Positions 1 through 11,152 of a stretch of DNA of 64,000 nucleotides are shown here, piece by piece. This DNA comes from Paracoccaceae bacterium (GTDB lineage: Bacteria; Pseudomonadota; Alphaproteobacteria; Rhodobacterales; Rhodobacteraceae): assembly GCA_033344815.1 (NCBI GenBank), contig JAWPMR010000001.1, positions 1,288,136 to 1,352,135 of the forward strand, written 5' to 3'. Position 1 is the first letter of the stretch; every line of letters starts with the position of its first letter. Both the position numbers and the translations under genes were made by a program. The notes beneath the pieces were generated by a model. It was not told where the DNA came from, did no database searches, and saw only the letters and a program-made list of their open reading frames with translations.

Positions 1-834
1 GGCCGGATCCAATTGGTTGCCGCTGAGCCCACAAGAAAGCAGATGCGCGCCCAGATCTTCCCACGTTCGGACCAGCGTCGGGTCCGCATCACTGCCATGG
101 CACAGGATCACCGGCACGTCCTGCGCGGTCCTGGCCAGTACTCCCATCAGTGGCAGATCCAGACGGCGGCTGACCACAATACGCGTTGGTTGCCAATCCG
201 TCCCAAGCCCGCGTACGGTCAGGCTCGGATCATCTTGTCGGGCAGTCCCGCCCCCGACCATCACCGCATCATGACGTGCGCGCAGCATATGGACGTGACG
301 ACGCGCAGCAGCGCCAGTGATCCACTGGCTTTCACCCGTTGCAGTGGCAATCCGGCCATCAAAGCTGCTCGCTAATTTTAGCGTGACCCACGGACGGTTG
401 CGCTCAATTCGAGTGAAAAACCCCGCATTTGATGCGCGGGCTTCCGCTTCCAGCACACCTGTATGCACGGCTATCCCGGCAGCACGCAACATGTCGCAAC
501 CCCGCCCACTGACCCTCGGGTCACTGTCAAGCGTCGCCACATGAACCGCCGCAACCTCAGCATCAATTAAAGCCTGCGCACAAGGCGGCGTTTTGCCGTG
601 ATGCGCACAAGGTTCCAATGACACGAATACATCCGACCCACGGGCGGCCTCACCTGCCTGCAAAAGCGCTTGTGTTTCAGCGTGCGGACGCCCGCCCGGT
701 TGCGTCCAGCCCCGACCCACAATGCGCCCCTGTTTGGTGATCACGCAACCCACAGACGGGTTCGGCCAAGTACGTCCCTGCCCGCGCCTGCCTAAGGATA
801 ACGCAAGCGCCATAAAACGTTGCGGGTCATTCAC
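1..834 (-). CDS. ribD: Riboflavin biosynthesis deaminase/reductase RibD (partial, C-terminus off window)
   Basis: Bifunctional cytosolic enzyme of riboflavin synthesis: deaminates the pyrimidine intermediate, then reduces its ribosyl chain. The frame is open from a GTG at 834 down to base 1, giving 278 codons, so part of the reductase domain is missing. The deaminase zinc motif is visible: HAE near residues 51-53, and Cys76 and Cys85 in a [11 protein letters not shown] stretch. A reductase-like segment follows ([11 protein letters not shown], then [15 protein letters not shown]). The GTG overlaps the nrdR stop as GTGA, which indicates translational coupling. An in-frame ATG at 813 is the alternative start, but it would lose that coupling. 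Family assignment is firm; the start is less so. Confidence 0.93.
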   Translation of the reverse strand, partial: MNDPQRFMALALSLGRRGQGRTWPNPSVGCVITKQGRIVGRGWTQPGGRPHAETQALLQAGEAARGSDVFVSLEPCAHHGKTPPCAQALIDAEVAAVHVATLDSDPRVSGRGCDMLRAAGIAVHTGVLEAEARASNAGFFTRIERNRPWVTLKLASSFDGRIATATGESQWITGAAARRHVHMLRARHDAVMVGGGTARQDDPSLTVRGLGTDWQPTRIVVSRRLDLPLMGVLARTAQDVPVILCHGSDADPTLVRTWEDLGAHLLSCGLSGNQLDPA

Positions 835-1298
835 TCTTCTGGTGGAACGTCTGGGCGCAATTCACTGACAAATTTGTCAAAATCATCTGCCGCCTGAAAG
901 TTCTTATAAACGCTGGCAAAACGCACATAAGCGACGGTATCAATCCGCGCCAAGGCCTCCATCACGATCTCGCCGATTTGTTTCGATCCGATATCGGTTT
1001 CACCCATGCTCTCGAGGCGGCGCACGATGCCGGAAATCATCTGGTCGATGCGTTCAGGATCAATCGGGCGTTTTTGCATGGAAATACGGATCGAGCGTTC
1101 AAGCTTGTCCCGGTCAAAGTCTTCGCGCTTACCGTTGGATTTGATCACGACCAGATCGCGCAATTGCACACGCTCATAGGTTGTGAACCGCCCGCCGCAG
1201 GCCGGACAAAAACGGCGGCGACGGATCGAAACATGATCCTCTGCCGGGCGGCTGTCTTTCACCTGGGTGTCAATGTTTCCGCAAAACGGGCAGCGCAT
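831..1298 (-). CDS. nrdR: Transcriptional repressor NrdR
   Basis: Zinc-ribbon/ATP-cone repressor that senses nucleotide state and represses ribonucleotide reductase genes. The 155-residue protein begins MRCPFCG, as the family does. A frame extending upstream to 1340 exists, but the family N-terminus fixes the start at 1298. The zinc ribbon uses Cys3, Cys6, Cys31 and Cys34, followed by a basic segment (SIRRRRF) and an ATP-cone domain from about residue 48 to 138. The gene is immediately upstream of ribD and overlaps it by 4 bp, a common arrangement in proteobacteria. NrdR-box targets were not seen in this window. Confidence 0.95.
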   Translation of the reverse strand: MRCPFCGNIDTQVKDSRPAEDHVSIRRRRFCPACGGRFTTYERVQLRDLVVIKSNGKREDFDRDKLERSIRISMQKRPIDPERIDQMISGIVRRLESMGETDIGSKQIGEIVMEALARIDTVAYVRFASVYKNFQAADDFDKFVSELRPDVPPEE

Positions 1299-1416
1299 GG
1301 GCCGTCCCCCTTCTTTTATCCGCCTCTTTTGTGGGATCATCGCCCCACTTGGGCATACTTATAGGGGAGCGGCTAGGTTTTGGGTAGGGGGGAAATGCGC
1401 GCCCAGATGTGGTAGA

Positions 1417-1839
1417 TCAACCGTTGCCGAGAAAAGACACTGCGATGTGACGCTGATACGCCTCTGTGCGATGCTCAAACAGGAAAATGCCCTGCCATCT
1501 GCCAAGCGCCAACCGGCCGTCTCTCACTGGGATCGAGAGATGTGTGGGTAAAAGGGCCGCCTTGATATGGGCGGGCATGTCGTCCGGTCCCTCATAAGTA
1601 TGGGTCAGGTAGGACATCGCCGGATGCGAGGATGGTGGCACCAGACGCGCAAAGAAGTTTGTCAGGTCAATCTGCACCTCAGGGTCTGCGTTTTCCTGAA
1701 TGAGCAGGCTCGCCGAGGTATGGCGGATGAAGAGCGTGAGCAGACCCGAGCCTGTAAGGTGTGTGATCTGATCGGTAACTTCATAAAGCCCCGGCCCTTG
1801 TGTTGAAATGGTGATCTCATCGGGGAGGGCAGATGTCAC
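1417..1839 (-). CDS. yjbQ: YjbQ/UPF0047 family protein
   Basis: A 140-residue protein of the YjbQ family, small trimeric cytosolic proteins; some members show weak thiamine-phosphate-synthase-like activity, but the physiological role is unsettled. Hallmarks are the motif FIRHTSASLLIQENADPEV (about residues 37-55), the segment with SYLTHTYEGPDDMPAHIKA, and the C-terminal GRWQGIFLFEHR. Length is normal for the family. Its ATG lies inside the end of the upstream HlyU-like gene with a 4-bp overlap (1836-1839), so the two are probably co-translated. Assignment is by motif recognition. Confidence 0.9.
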   Translation of the reverse strand: MTSALPDEITISTQGPGLYEVTDQITHLTGSGLLTLFIRHTSASLLIQENADPEVQIDLTNFFARLVPPSSHPAMSYLTHTYEGPDDMPAHIKAALLPTHLSIPVRDGRLALGRWQGIFLFEHRTEAYQRHIAVSFLGNG

Positions 1840-2114
1840 CGAAACAACCTATCACCCTGTTCATCGATAACTTGCTTGGCCTTGCGGAAACAGGCCGCCT
1901 GCGCATCCTCAAAACCCTGCACGGTATCGGCGCGTATCAACTCGTGACTAAGCGTTTCGCCCTCAACGTCTTTTTCGATCGTTGCGCAGACGCGAAACGT
2001 ACTGCCTTCCGAAATCGGCTTGGCGGTAATGCGGTAACCTTCATAGGTTTCGGTTACCGCTTTGGTTTCCGGCGCACTGCCCCCACCGCCGAAAAGTTTC
2101 TTGAGAAATGACAT
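1836..2114 (-). CDS. HlyU-like small protein
   Basis: A 92-residue protein resembling the HlyU family, named for a Vibrio haemolysin activator; most alphaproteobacterial members have no known role and the name should not be read as proof of regulation. It starts MSFLKKLFGGGG, a short basic-hydrophobic lead followed by a glycine run. The core contains YEGYRITAKPISEGSTFRV and ends with an acidic/basic tail. No helix-turn-helix or signal peptide is evident. The stop overlaps the start of the YjbQ-like gene by 4 bp. Confidence 0.75.
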   Translation of the reverse strand: MSFLKKLFGGGGSAPETKAVTETYEGYRITAKPISEGSTFRVCATIEKDVEGETLSHELIRADTVQGFEDAQAACFRKAKQVIDEQGDRLFR

Positions 2115-2196
2115 TGGCGTTCCCCTGTTCCTTTTGAATTAACCTAACGCGGCAGGTGACAACTTGAAAGCGGGATGCCGGTGCGTGCCATCATAC

Positions 2197-2817
2197 CTAA
2201 TTAATCAGTTCAATCTCGTCGTAGAAAACGCCCCAGCGGTTACCGGTGCCAGACAGGCGGATCGTATCGCCGGGGCTTGCCGAATTCCAGATTTCATCCG
2301 GCGGATACGGAACGCCACTTGTGAATTTAAAATTCCCTTCAAATTCAAGTACGTCGGGACCCTTACTTCTTTCATCAAGCGCTTTAACAGTGAAATCGTG
2401 CGTGATCGGGCCCCTCACAAAAATCGTGGTCGCCATAGGCACCCACATGACCAAAATGCAGACTGAAAGAAATCTCATCACCAAAACCGCACCCAGGAAC
2501 ATTGCCAAGGATTTGGCTGGCGTCTCCGAAATGCGCGGCGGGTCCCCCTTCCAACCTTTTCGTTTCCAACGGTCAGCGGTAAATGCATCGTACTGCTCTT
2601 TGAAAGAGTATTTCATTAGCACGTGAAGCAAAGCCAGCGACCACAAGCAGGGAACAGCGATCCACCAAACTTTCGCCACCCATTCATTACTGGCCGCGAA
2701 CCGGATGATGGGGAAGAAGAAAATCGCGAACCAAGCAGCAGTGCCCACAAAAAAGACGCTGGCCTCGATCCACAGCGACCACCGCATCCAGACCGGGAAC
2801 GTCTGGCCCTCGCTCAC
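2197..2817 (-). CDS. Hypothetical three-TM membrane protein downstream of rpoD
   Basis: I do not recognise this 206-residue protein. It has three likely membrane helices at about residues 14-38, 48-68 and 104-134, with a basic, Trp-rich loop between the second and third. A polar C-terminal domain of about 70 residues contains GNRWGVFYDEIELIN at its end. The start lies only 7 bp after the rpoD stop, so it is likely read through from the dnaG-rpoD transcript. No catalytic motif is visible. It is likely an inner-membrane protein; its function is unknown. Confidence 0.7.
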   Translation of the reverse strand: MSEGQTFPVWMRWSLWIEASVFFVGTAAWFAIFFFPIIRFAASNEWVAKVWWIAVPCLWSLALLHVLMKYSFKEQYDAFTADRWKRKGWKGDPPRISETPAKSLAMFLGAVLVMRFLSVCILVMWVPMATTIFVRGPITHDFTVKALDERSKGPDVLEFEGNFKFTSGVPYPPDEIWNSASPGDTIRLSGTGNRWGVFYDEIELIN

Positions 2818-2824
2818 GCTTTAG

Positions 2825-4810
<1,986 letters not shown>

Positions 4811-4931
4811 TGCTGCTCCTAACGGTCTCGTCGATTCGCTTGCACGAATCACTTACGGATGATCTAGCGGTTTTGGGTGATTCGGCCACCCACTTAACTG
4901 CTTTTTCTGAAGGTTTCCCGTTCAAATATGG

Positions 4932-6902
4932 TTAATCCTTAGATCGGCCCCGCTTTTTGAAGTCAATTGATTCGAAAAAACCGCGACTCTTTTTCAATTG
5001 ATTCGCGTCAACGAGGGCACCATTGTCAGCAACTTCAAAATCACCGCCCCTGTTTTCCTCATTCCGCTGCGCCGAGTCTGCGGCGCGTTTCGCCTCCAAC
5101 AAACGCCATGTCAGACCCTCATCAGCAACACTTGTCATATTGTCTTCAGCGGCTTCCTCAATCTCGACACGCAGGCCTCGCGCACTCTGCAGCTTTGCCA
5201 GATAGTCGGCGATGGTCATGGTGGCCATTTCCACGTTACCGCGTTGTCGGATGCATGGTTCAAGGGCGACATGGCGTTGCGCCAAGAGAATTTCAAGAGC
5301 GTCCGGCCCCATTGCATCCGAAATTTTGTCTCTGAGGGCGGCCGCATCCAGATCCATGTGTTGCAATAGCAACAACCGAATTTCGGAATGCACCGTATCG
5401 TCACAGCGCATTTGTTCAATGCCGGACTCGTAGGTTTCGATCAGTTCGGGACAGGTCGAAAGCGCCGCCAGAATAACCGCTTCGCGCAAGTGATCGGTGA
5501 AATCCGCCTCCTCTGCCGCAGCCAACACGGAAGACTTCGCCGTGGGTGAGGCCCCCGCCTTCGGGGGTGTCCACTTACCCGAATTGCCGCTTCGCTGCGG
5601 TTTCCTTGCCGTATTCTGTGGACGAAAAAGCTGCCACCGCAGGTCTTTGATTTCCTGCCCATAGTGGCTTCGGATCGATGCGTCCCTGATCGTCATGATT
5701 TTGTCACGCAACGCTTTGTCCAAAGCCGCCTTGCGTTCAGGGCTGTCAAAAACGCGTCCCTCGGTCTCGCGCTGCCACAACAACCGGACCATGGGCATCG
5801 CCTCATCCAGACGCTTTTGCAGCGCGGCGCGCCCTTGTTCGCGCAACAGATCATCCGGATCCTTGCCCGCAGGCATGATCGCAAACCGCAAGGATTGCCC
5901 GGCCTCGACCAAAGGCAAGGCCAGATCGATCAAACGCATCGCCGCGCGCAAACCTGCCGTATCCCCATCAAGCGCAATGATCGGTTCCGGAGCAATACGC
6001 CACAGCATCTGTAACTGGTTTTCTGTAATCGCCGTACCCAAGGGCGCCACGGCCGCCTCGAATCCAGAGGAGGCCAGCGCGATGACGTCCATATAACCTT
6101 CGGCCACGATCAAAGGTTGCCCCTTGCCGGCTGCCGTGCGCGCAGGTCCTTGATTGTAAAGGCTGCGGCCTTTGTCAAAAAGCTCCGTTTCAGGTGAGTT
6201 CAGATATTTCGCATTGTCATTTGGGTCCATCGCGCGACCGCCAAATGCAATTGCACGTCCGCGCGCATCCCGGATCGGGTACATAATGCGTCCGCGAAAC
6301 GTATCATAGGGTTTGCCGCCTTTAGCTGAAGGTTTGGCAAGTCCCGCATCAAGGATCAACTGATCTTCGACGTTTTTACCTTTGAGATGATCCCAGAGCC
6401 CCTGCCACTGATCCGGCGCATACCCGATTTCCCAGCGTTCCAGGGTTGCACCGTCCAAGCCGCGACGTTCTAAATAACCGCGCGCCTCTGAAGCCGCGCC
6501 GGTGTTCAGTTGCAGCCTGAAAAACTGAACCGTCAGTTCCATGACCTCAACCAGTTGCGAGCGTTTGTCCGCCTTTTGCTGGGCCTGTGGGTCGCGTGCG
6601 GGCATTGGCATCCCAGCCTCGCGCGCTAAGATCTCAACCGCCTCCATAAACCCGACATTCTCGGTTTCACGCACAAAAGATATTGCGTCCCCTTTGGCAT
6701 GGCAGCCAAAGCAGTAATAAAACCCTTTGCGGTCATCGACGTGGAAACTGGCTGATTTTTCCTGATGAAAAGGGCACGGCGCCCACATGTCGCCTTTTCC
6801 CTGATTGGATTTACGCTGGTCCCACATGACCTTGCGTCCAACCACCTGGGTCAGGCTCATTCTGGTGCGCAATTCGTCGAGAAATCCGGGTGGTAGGCTC
6901 AT
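4932..6902 (-). CDS. dnaG: DNA primase DnaG
   Basis: Synthesises RNA primers for DNA replication. The 656-residue protein begins with a CHC2 zinc domain whose ligands are visible as Cys43, His46, Cys64 and Cys67. The catalytic core and TOPRIM domain follow, with EGYMDVIALASSGF and the acidic ALDGDTAGLRAA motif that binds catalytic metal. The C-terminal third is variable and would hold the DnaB-binding region. It is upstream of rpoD on the same strand. Length and motif order are normal. Confidence 0.96.
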   Translation of the reverse strand: MSLPPGFLDELRTRMSLTQVVGRKVMWDQRKSNQGKGDMWAPCPFHQEKSASFHVDDRKGFYYCFGCHAKGDAISFVRETENVGFMEAVEILAREAGMPMPARDPQAQQKADKRSQLVEVMELTVQFFRLQLNTGAASEARGYLERRGLDGATLERWEIGYAPDQWQGLWDHLKGKNVEDQLILDAGLAKPSAKGGKPYDTFRGRIMYPIRDARGRAIAFGGRAMDPNDNAKYLNSPETELFDKGRSLYNQGPARTAAGKGQPLIVAEGYMDVIALASSGFEAAVAPLGTAITENQLQMLWRIAPEPIIALDGDTAGLRAAMRLIDLALPLVEAGQSLRFAIMPAGKDPDDLLREQGRAALQKRLDEAMPMVRLLWQRETEGRVFDSPERKAALDKALRDKIMTIRDASIRSHYGQEIKDLRWQLFRPQNTARKPQRSGNSGKWTPPKAGASPTAKSSVLAAAEEADFTDHLREAVILAALSTCPELIETYESGIEQMRCDDTVHSEIRLLLLQHMDLDAAALRDKISDAMGPDALEILLAQRHVALEPCIRQRGNVEMATMTIADYLAKLQSARGLRVEIEEAAEDNMTSVADEGLTWRLLEAKRAADSAQRNEENRGGDFEVADNGALVDANQLKKSRGFFESIDFKKRGRSKD

Positions 6903-7004
6903 CCGTTATATATCGTAGTTGCCCGTTTCAGAGTCCATAGGGCAGCGCATTTTTCAAAGCCTCGCAGCGCCCAGAGGCCTTGTTTGTATCACCGGTAATT
7001 ACGC

Positions 7005-7310
7005 TTATTGCTCAAGCGCCATGCATTGTTCGCGCCACCACCCTGCAAGGTCTTCGTTGCGCAGATCGCGGCGTTTCTTTTCATAAATGGACGGCGCAAC
7101 GATCGGAATGATGTTGTTGTATTTTTCCGGCCAAGTCGCGTTTTTGGCCAATTCTTCGCGCAGCTTGCGTTCTGAAACACGATCAAGGCGCGCCTGTTTG
7201 ATCGCCCCCACGACATCCGCCTGATAGCCACAGCTGATCTCTTTTTCGCTTTGGGCGAAGGTCGGTTGAGCCAATAGCGTAATCGCGCAGGCCAAAGAAT
7301 ATCGCAACAT
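7005..7310 (-). CDS. Small secreted protein of unknown function
   Basis: A 101-residue protein beginning with a signal peptide (MLRYSLACAITLLAQPTFAQ), so it is probably periplasmic. The mature part has two cysteines, one near its start (SCGYQADVV) and one near its end (REQCMALEQ), which could form a disulfide. The rest is charged and probably helical. I chose the ATG at 7310 because it starts the signal peptide; longer frames to 7388 run back into soxG. It lies about 35 bp after soxG and could be co-transcribed with the sarcosine oxidase operon. Function is unknown. Confidence 0.7.
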   Translation of the reverse strand: MLRYSLACAITLLAQPTFAQSEKEISCGYQADVVGAIKQARLDRVSERKLREELAKNATWPEKYNNIIPIVAPSIYEKKRRDLRNEDLAGWWREQCMALEQ

Positions 7311-7344
7311 TTGGTGTCTCCGTATTACTTTAGTTGCGCCCACT

Positions 7345-7890
7345 CTAACCGCGTGCAGCGACCCCTTCCATAGCCTCTTTGAGTTCATGTACCAAAGTCG
7401 ACGCCATTGAGCGAAAAACGAGGATCAGAAAAACATCTGCACCCGTGCGCGTAATAGAGCCGTTCATGTGCCCAATCTGCGACCGCGCCGTGTGTCCAGG
7501 TTTGAACTTTGATGCGCGCAAATCCACAGGCACAAGGCGCGCCAACACGTCCTCAGCCCCTTCGCCGGACAGCGTGACACAGGCCCATGCGTCTGATTGG
7601 TCAACAACCGCGGCGATGTTTGCAAGTCCTGCATCCGGAGCCGGACCCGCCAGCAAAATTGCGCCACGGCCAAACCAGATTGCGCGCGCGCCCTCTTTGT
7701 CCGAACTGCGATTGGGGCGTGGGAGGCCAACCCCATGTGCGGTTTTCAAAGCCTTCGCGACTGCGTTTTCTTGTCCCGAGAACGGCGCAATTGACGTCAG
7801 TTGACCCAGATCCAGCTCGGCTAGGGTCAAATCCGCCACGCTCATCGGCAACAGGCCCGCACAGGGGCCTTTGGCAACAAGTTCAACCAC
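7345..7890 (-). CDS. soxG: Sarcosine oxidase gamma subunit (copy 1)
   Basis: Small subunit of heterotetrameric sarcosine oxidase, which converts sarcosine, O2 and THF to glycine, H2O2 and 5,10-methylene-THF in the cytosol. The 181-residue protein has the GcvT-like gamma fold, seen in segments such as WACVTLSGEGAEDVLARLVPVDL and GADVFLILVFRSMASTLVHE. I choose the GTG at 7890: an AGGAGG site lies about 8 nt upstream, whereas the in-frame ATG at 7914 lacks one and would lie deeper inside soxA. With this start the overlap with soxA is 8 bp, the same as in copy 2. It is the last gene of soxB-D-A-G. Confidence 0.87.
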   Translation of the reverse strand: MVELVAKGPCAGLLPMSVADLTLAELDLGQLTSIAPFSGQENAVAKALKTAHGVGLPRPNRSSDKEGARAIWFGRGAILLAGPAPDAGLANIAAVVDQSDAWACVTLSGEGAEDVLARLVPVDLRASKFKPGHTARSQIGHMNGSITRTGADVFLILVFRSMASTLVHELKEAMEGVAARG

Positions 7891-10819
7891 GTGTCTTACC
7901 TCCTTCCGGATCAAAAAACACCGGTGAACAAACCTCTACTTCGGTTTCGACACCTCTCATGTGATCGACGATACGCATAACCTCCCCGATCCGTTCGGGC
8001 CCGCGCTGCACAAACCCCAGTGCAATGAAATGGCCAAGCGTCGGCGAATATGCAACAGATGTGACATAGCCTTGATCATTCACGCGGATCGCCATTTCAG
8101 ATCGCTTGAAAATGCTCGCTCCAGCGGTAAGTTCCCCGCCCCTGTTGACTGGCTTCAACCCCACCAATTGGGCGCGCTCAGGATCAATCAGGCCTTCGCG
8201 CGCGGCCATCCGCTGGCCGATACAATCTTTCTTTGGGCTGACCATCCGCGCAAATCCGATATCAAATGCCGTGGTACGGCCATGGATTTCGGCATGCGTG
8301 ATGTGGCCCTTTTCAATGCGCAAAACATTGAGCGCTTCCATCCCATAGGCCCCGCCGCCCAAACTTTCAGCGCGCTCGACCAGCACATTGAACAGGCTTT
8401 CGCCAAAACGCGCTGGAACCGCGACCTCGTAGGCATGCTCACCTGAAAAGGAAATGCGGAACAATCGCCCACGGACACCCGCAACCTCGACAGCGCCGCA
8501 AGCCATAAACGGCCATGTCTCATTATCAATCGGTGCGGACAGCAGGCCATTCAACAACTCACGCGACCGGGGTCCTGCCACGGCGAACTGCGCCCACTGC
8601 TCTGTCACAGAAGCAAAGTTCAAATCCAACTCTGGCTTCAACGCTTGATGAACGAACTCCAGATGACGCATCACAGGACCTGCTGCCGCCGTGGTGGTGG
8701 TCATCACATAGTGGTGCTCCCCAAGGCGCGCAGTCGTGCCATCATCCATCACATGCCCGTCTTCGCGCAGCATCAATCCATATCGGACGCGCCCGGGTTT
8801 CAGCGTTGAGAACGTGTTGCTGTAAACGAAATCCAGAAATGTCGCCGCATCCGGTCCCTGAATGTCGATCTTGCCCAATGTGGACACATCACAGACGCCT
8901 ACCGCGTTGCGCACGTGGCCGACTTCACGGTCACAGGAATGCCGCCATGTAGTTTCTCCCGCGCGCGGAAAATAGCTCGGGCGATACCACAGCCCGGCTT
9001 CGATCATTGGTGCGCCACGCGCGACGCTGGCCTGATGCGAGGTCGTGTAGCGTTGCGGCGCGAACCCCGCGCCTTGACCACCGGCGCCCATCGCCGCAAT
9101 TGAAATCGGCACATAGGGCGGGCGAAACGTCGTTGTGCCGGTGTCTGGGATCCCGCGCCTGGTCGCGTCCGCCAAAACCGCAAGAGCGGCAACGTTGGAA
9201 TTCTTGCCTTGATCTGTTGCCATACCCTGCGTGGTATAGCGCTTCATGTGCTCGACAGATCGGAGGTTTTCCTGCGCGGCTTGCGCGATGTCCTTCACGG
9301 TCACATCGTTCTGAAAGTCGAGCCAGGCCCGACCAGTGCCTGGTACCGCCCAAAGCGGTGATACATTATACGCGTTGTCTTCTGCATCAGGCACGTCAGC
9401 CCGTGCAACTTTGAGTCCAAGTTCTTTTAGGATGCTATTGGCGGCTTCAACACCCGCTTTCAGGCAAGCGGACGTACTGAATTCCCCATTGCAGGCACCC
9501 GCTGCCAGCAGCCCCGGTATTGCACCTCGCGTTGGCACGAAACTCGCAATATTTTCATACCATTGCGGACGCCCATTCATGTGACAGGTCAAGTGGATTG
9601 TGGGGTTCCAGCCCCCCGATATCGCAAGACAATCCGCATCAATATGATGCTCGCCGTTTGCTCCTTTCACCGTGACCGACGTCAACCCCTTACGTCCCGA
9701 ACTCCCGCTCGCAACGCAGCCTTTGTGGATCGGGAACTCCCCTCCAGCGATCGGCGCCTCGGCGCGACTATCAATCAATGCAGCAACCTCGACACCGGCC
9801 GCGACAAGGTCAGCGGCGGTGCGATGAGCATCATCGTTATTGCCGAAAACCGCGACCCGCTTCCCGGGGCTGACCCCCCAGCGGTTGAGATAGCTGCGCA
9901 CAGCACCGGCAGTCATGATGCCCGGTCGATCATTGTTTTCAAACGCGACGGGGCGTTCCAAGGCGCCCGCCGCAAGGATCGTATGTTTCGCAGCAATGCG
10001 CCAGAAACACTCCAGCGCCGCCCCCTCTTCCCGGACACGGCGATGGGCATTGATGCGCTCCAATGCGCCATAGGTACCTTGATCATAGGCACCGGTCACC
10101 GTGGTTCGCGTCATCAGGCGGACATTGTCCATACCTTGCAATTCAGCAACAGCGGAGGTCGCCCAGTCGCTCCCCGACGCCCCATCAATCGTGTAGGTTT
10201 CGCTGTTTAGACGCCCACCCATGAGACTGTCTTCATCCACGAGCAGAACATCAGCACCTGCCCGCCCGGCGACCAAAGCAGCCATCAGACCCGTTGGCCC
10301 GGCCCCGATGATCAGGACATCGCAGAACGCATAGGCACGCTCATACTTGTCGGGATTGTGCTCTCCGCTCAAACCACCCAGCCCCGCAGCGCGGCGAATG
10401 ATAGGTTCATAGAGCTTTTCCCAAAAAGCGCGCGGCCACATGAAGGTTTTGTAATAGAAACCCGCCCCCAAAAACGGCCAGACATAGTCATTAATGCCCA
10501 TCACATCGTGGCTCAAGGACGGCCATGCGTTCTGGGATCGAACGTTTAAACCATTGTAAATCTCTTGCACTGTGGCGCGGACATTGGGCTCCTGTGCGGC
10601 TCCACGACCCACCATCACAAGGGCATTGGGCTCTTCGCTCCCAGCGGTCAAAACGCCACGCGGTCTATGATACTTGAACGACCGCCCCATCAGGCGCTGC
10701 CCTTTGGCCAGAAGCGCCGAAGCCACCGTATCGCCTTTGAATCCGGTGACGCCGATGTCATCGAATTGAAAGCGCACTGGTTTGGACCGATCAATCAGAC
10801 CCTTTCCGTCAATCCTCAT
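7883..10819 (-). CDS. soxA: Sarcosine oxidase alpha subunit (copy 1)
   Basis: Large subunit (978 residues). The N-terminal ferredoxin-like fold (about residues 10-100) has GFKGDTVASALLA and GRSFKYHRPRG but no iron-sulfur cysteines, as expected for this family. A Rossmann NAD(P)/FAD domain follows with CDVLIIGAGPTGLMAALVAG near residue 170, then a second nucleotide-binding half with a RVAVFGNNDDAHRTA segment. The C-terminal 380 residues are a GcvT-like THF-binding module (GVCDVSTLGKIDIQGPDAAT onwards), where the iminium intermediate would be captured by THF. The start overlaps the soxD stop by 4 bp. It is paralogous to, but clearly diverged from, the copy at 37.3-40.3 kb. Confidence 0.95.
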   Translation of the reverse strand: MRIDGKGLIDRSKPVRFQFDDIGVTGFKGDTVASALLAKGQRLMGRSFKYHRPRGVLTAGSEEPNALVMVGRGAAQEPNVRATVQEIYNGLNVRSQNAWPSLSHDVMGINDYVWPFLGAGFYYKTFMWPRAFWEKLYEPIIRRAAGLGGLSGEHNPDKYERAYAFCDVLIIGAGPTGLMAALVAGRAGADVLLVDEDSLMGGRLNSETYTIDGASGSDWATSAVAELQGMDNVRLMTRTTVTGAYDQGTYGALERINAHRRVREEGAALECFWRIAAKHTILAAGALERPVAFENNDRPGIMTAGAVRSYLNRWGVSPGKRVAVFGNNDDAHRTAADLVAAGVEVAALIDSRAEAPIAGGEFPIHKGCVASGSSGRKGLTSVTVKGANGEHHIDADCLAISGGWNPTIHLTCHMNGRPQWYENIASFVPTRGAIPGLLAAGACNGEFSTSACLKAGVEAANSILKELGLKVARADVPDAEDNAYNVSPLWAVPGTGRAWLDFQNDVTVKDIAQAAQENLRSVEHMKRYTTQGMATDQGKNSNVAALAVLADATRRGIPDTGTTTFRPPYVPISIAAMGAGGQGAGFAPQRYTTSHQASVARGAPMIEAGLWYRPSYFPRAGETTWRHSCDREVGHVRNAVGVCDVSTLGKIDIQGPDAATFLDFVYSNTFSTLKPGRVRYGLMLREDGHVMDDGTTARLGEHHYVMTTTTAAAGPVMRHLEFVHQALKPELDLNFASVTEQWAQFAVAGPRSRELLNGLLSAPIDNETWPFMACGAVEVAGVRGRLFRISFSGEHAYEVAVPARFGESLFNVLVERAESLGGGAYGMEALNVLRIEKGHITHAEIHGRTTAFDIGFARMVSPKKDCIGQRMAAREGLIDPERAQLVGLKPVNRGGELTAGASIFKRSEMAIRVNDQGYVTSVAYSPTLGHFIALGFVQRGPERIGEVMRIVDHMRGVETEVEVCSPVFFDPEGGKTRG

Positions 10820-11088
10820 GGTTTTGCCCTTACTTCATCTTCGGCAAGCGACGTGGAAAACACCTCATGGGTCACTGTGTTGCGGGTTACGACGATCCAC
10901 GCACCGCATCCTCCCTCGTGCTGCCACAGATCACGGGTTTGTCCCGCGGGGTTGTCACGCAAGTGCACGTAGTTGTCCCAAGCTTCATCGCTCGCGTCCG
11001 GAGCCGGCCGCTGCAAAGCGATGGCATCGCCTTGATAGTAAAACTCCCGGCGATCCCGCTCGCCACAGATCGGGCAGCTTAGCCTCAT
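10816..11088 (-). CDS. soxD: Sarcosine oxidase delta subunit (copy 1)
   Basis: Zinc-binding small subunit (90 residues). Four candidate zinc ligands match the family pattern: Cys5 and Cys8 in CPICG, then His57 and Cys61 in QHEGGCGAW. The subunit is structural within the alpha-beta-gamma-delta complex. It overlaps soxA by 4 bp. The 64-bp gap back to soxB is unusually AT-rich (11089-11152) and contains a TATAAA-like stretch on the minus strand, so an internal promoter is possible, but I did not find a convincing -35 partner. Confidence 0.93.
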   Translation of the reverse strand: MRLSCPICGERDRREFYYQGDAIALQRPAPDASDEAWDNYVHLRDNPAGQTRDLWQHEGGCGAWIVVTRNTVTHEVFSTSLAEDEVRAKP

Positions 11089-11152
11089 GGCGCTATCCCC
11101 TTATTTATATGGAAAATTTTAGTTTTTCGGACCGATATCATAGCTTTTTCGA

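Noticed and set aside
9563-10210. 215-codon plus-strand frame opposite soxA copy 1
   Set aside because: Antisense shadow of the sarcosine oxidase alpha subunit; no ribosome site.
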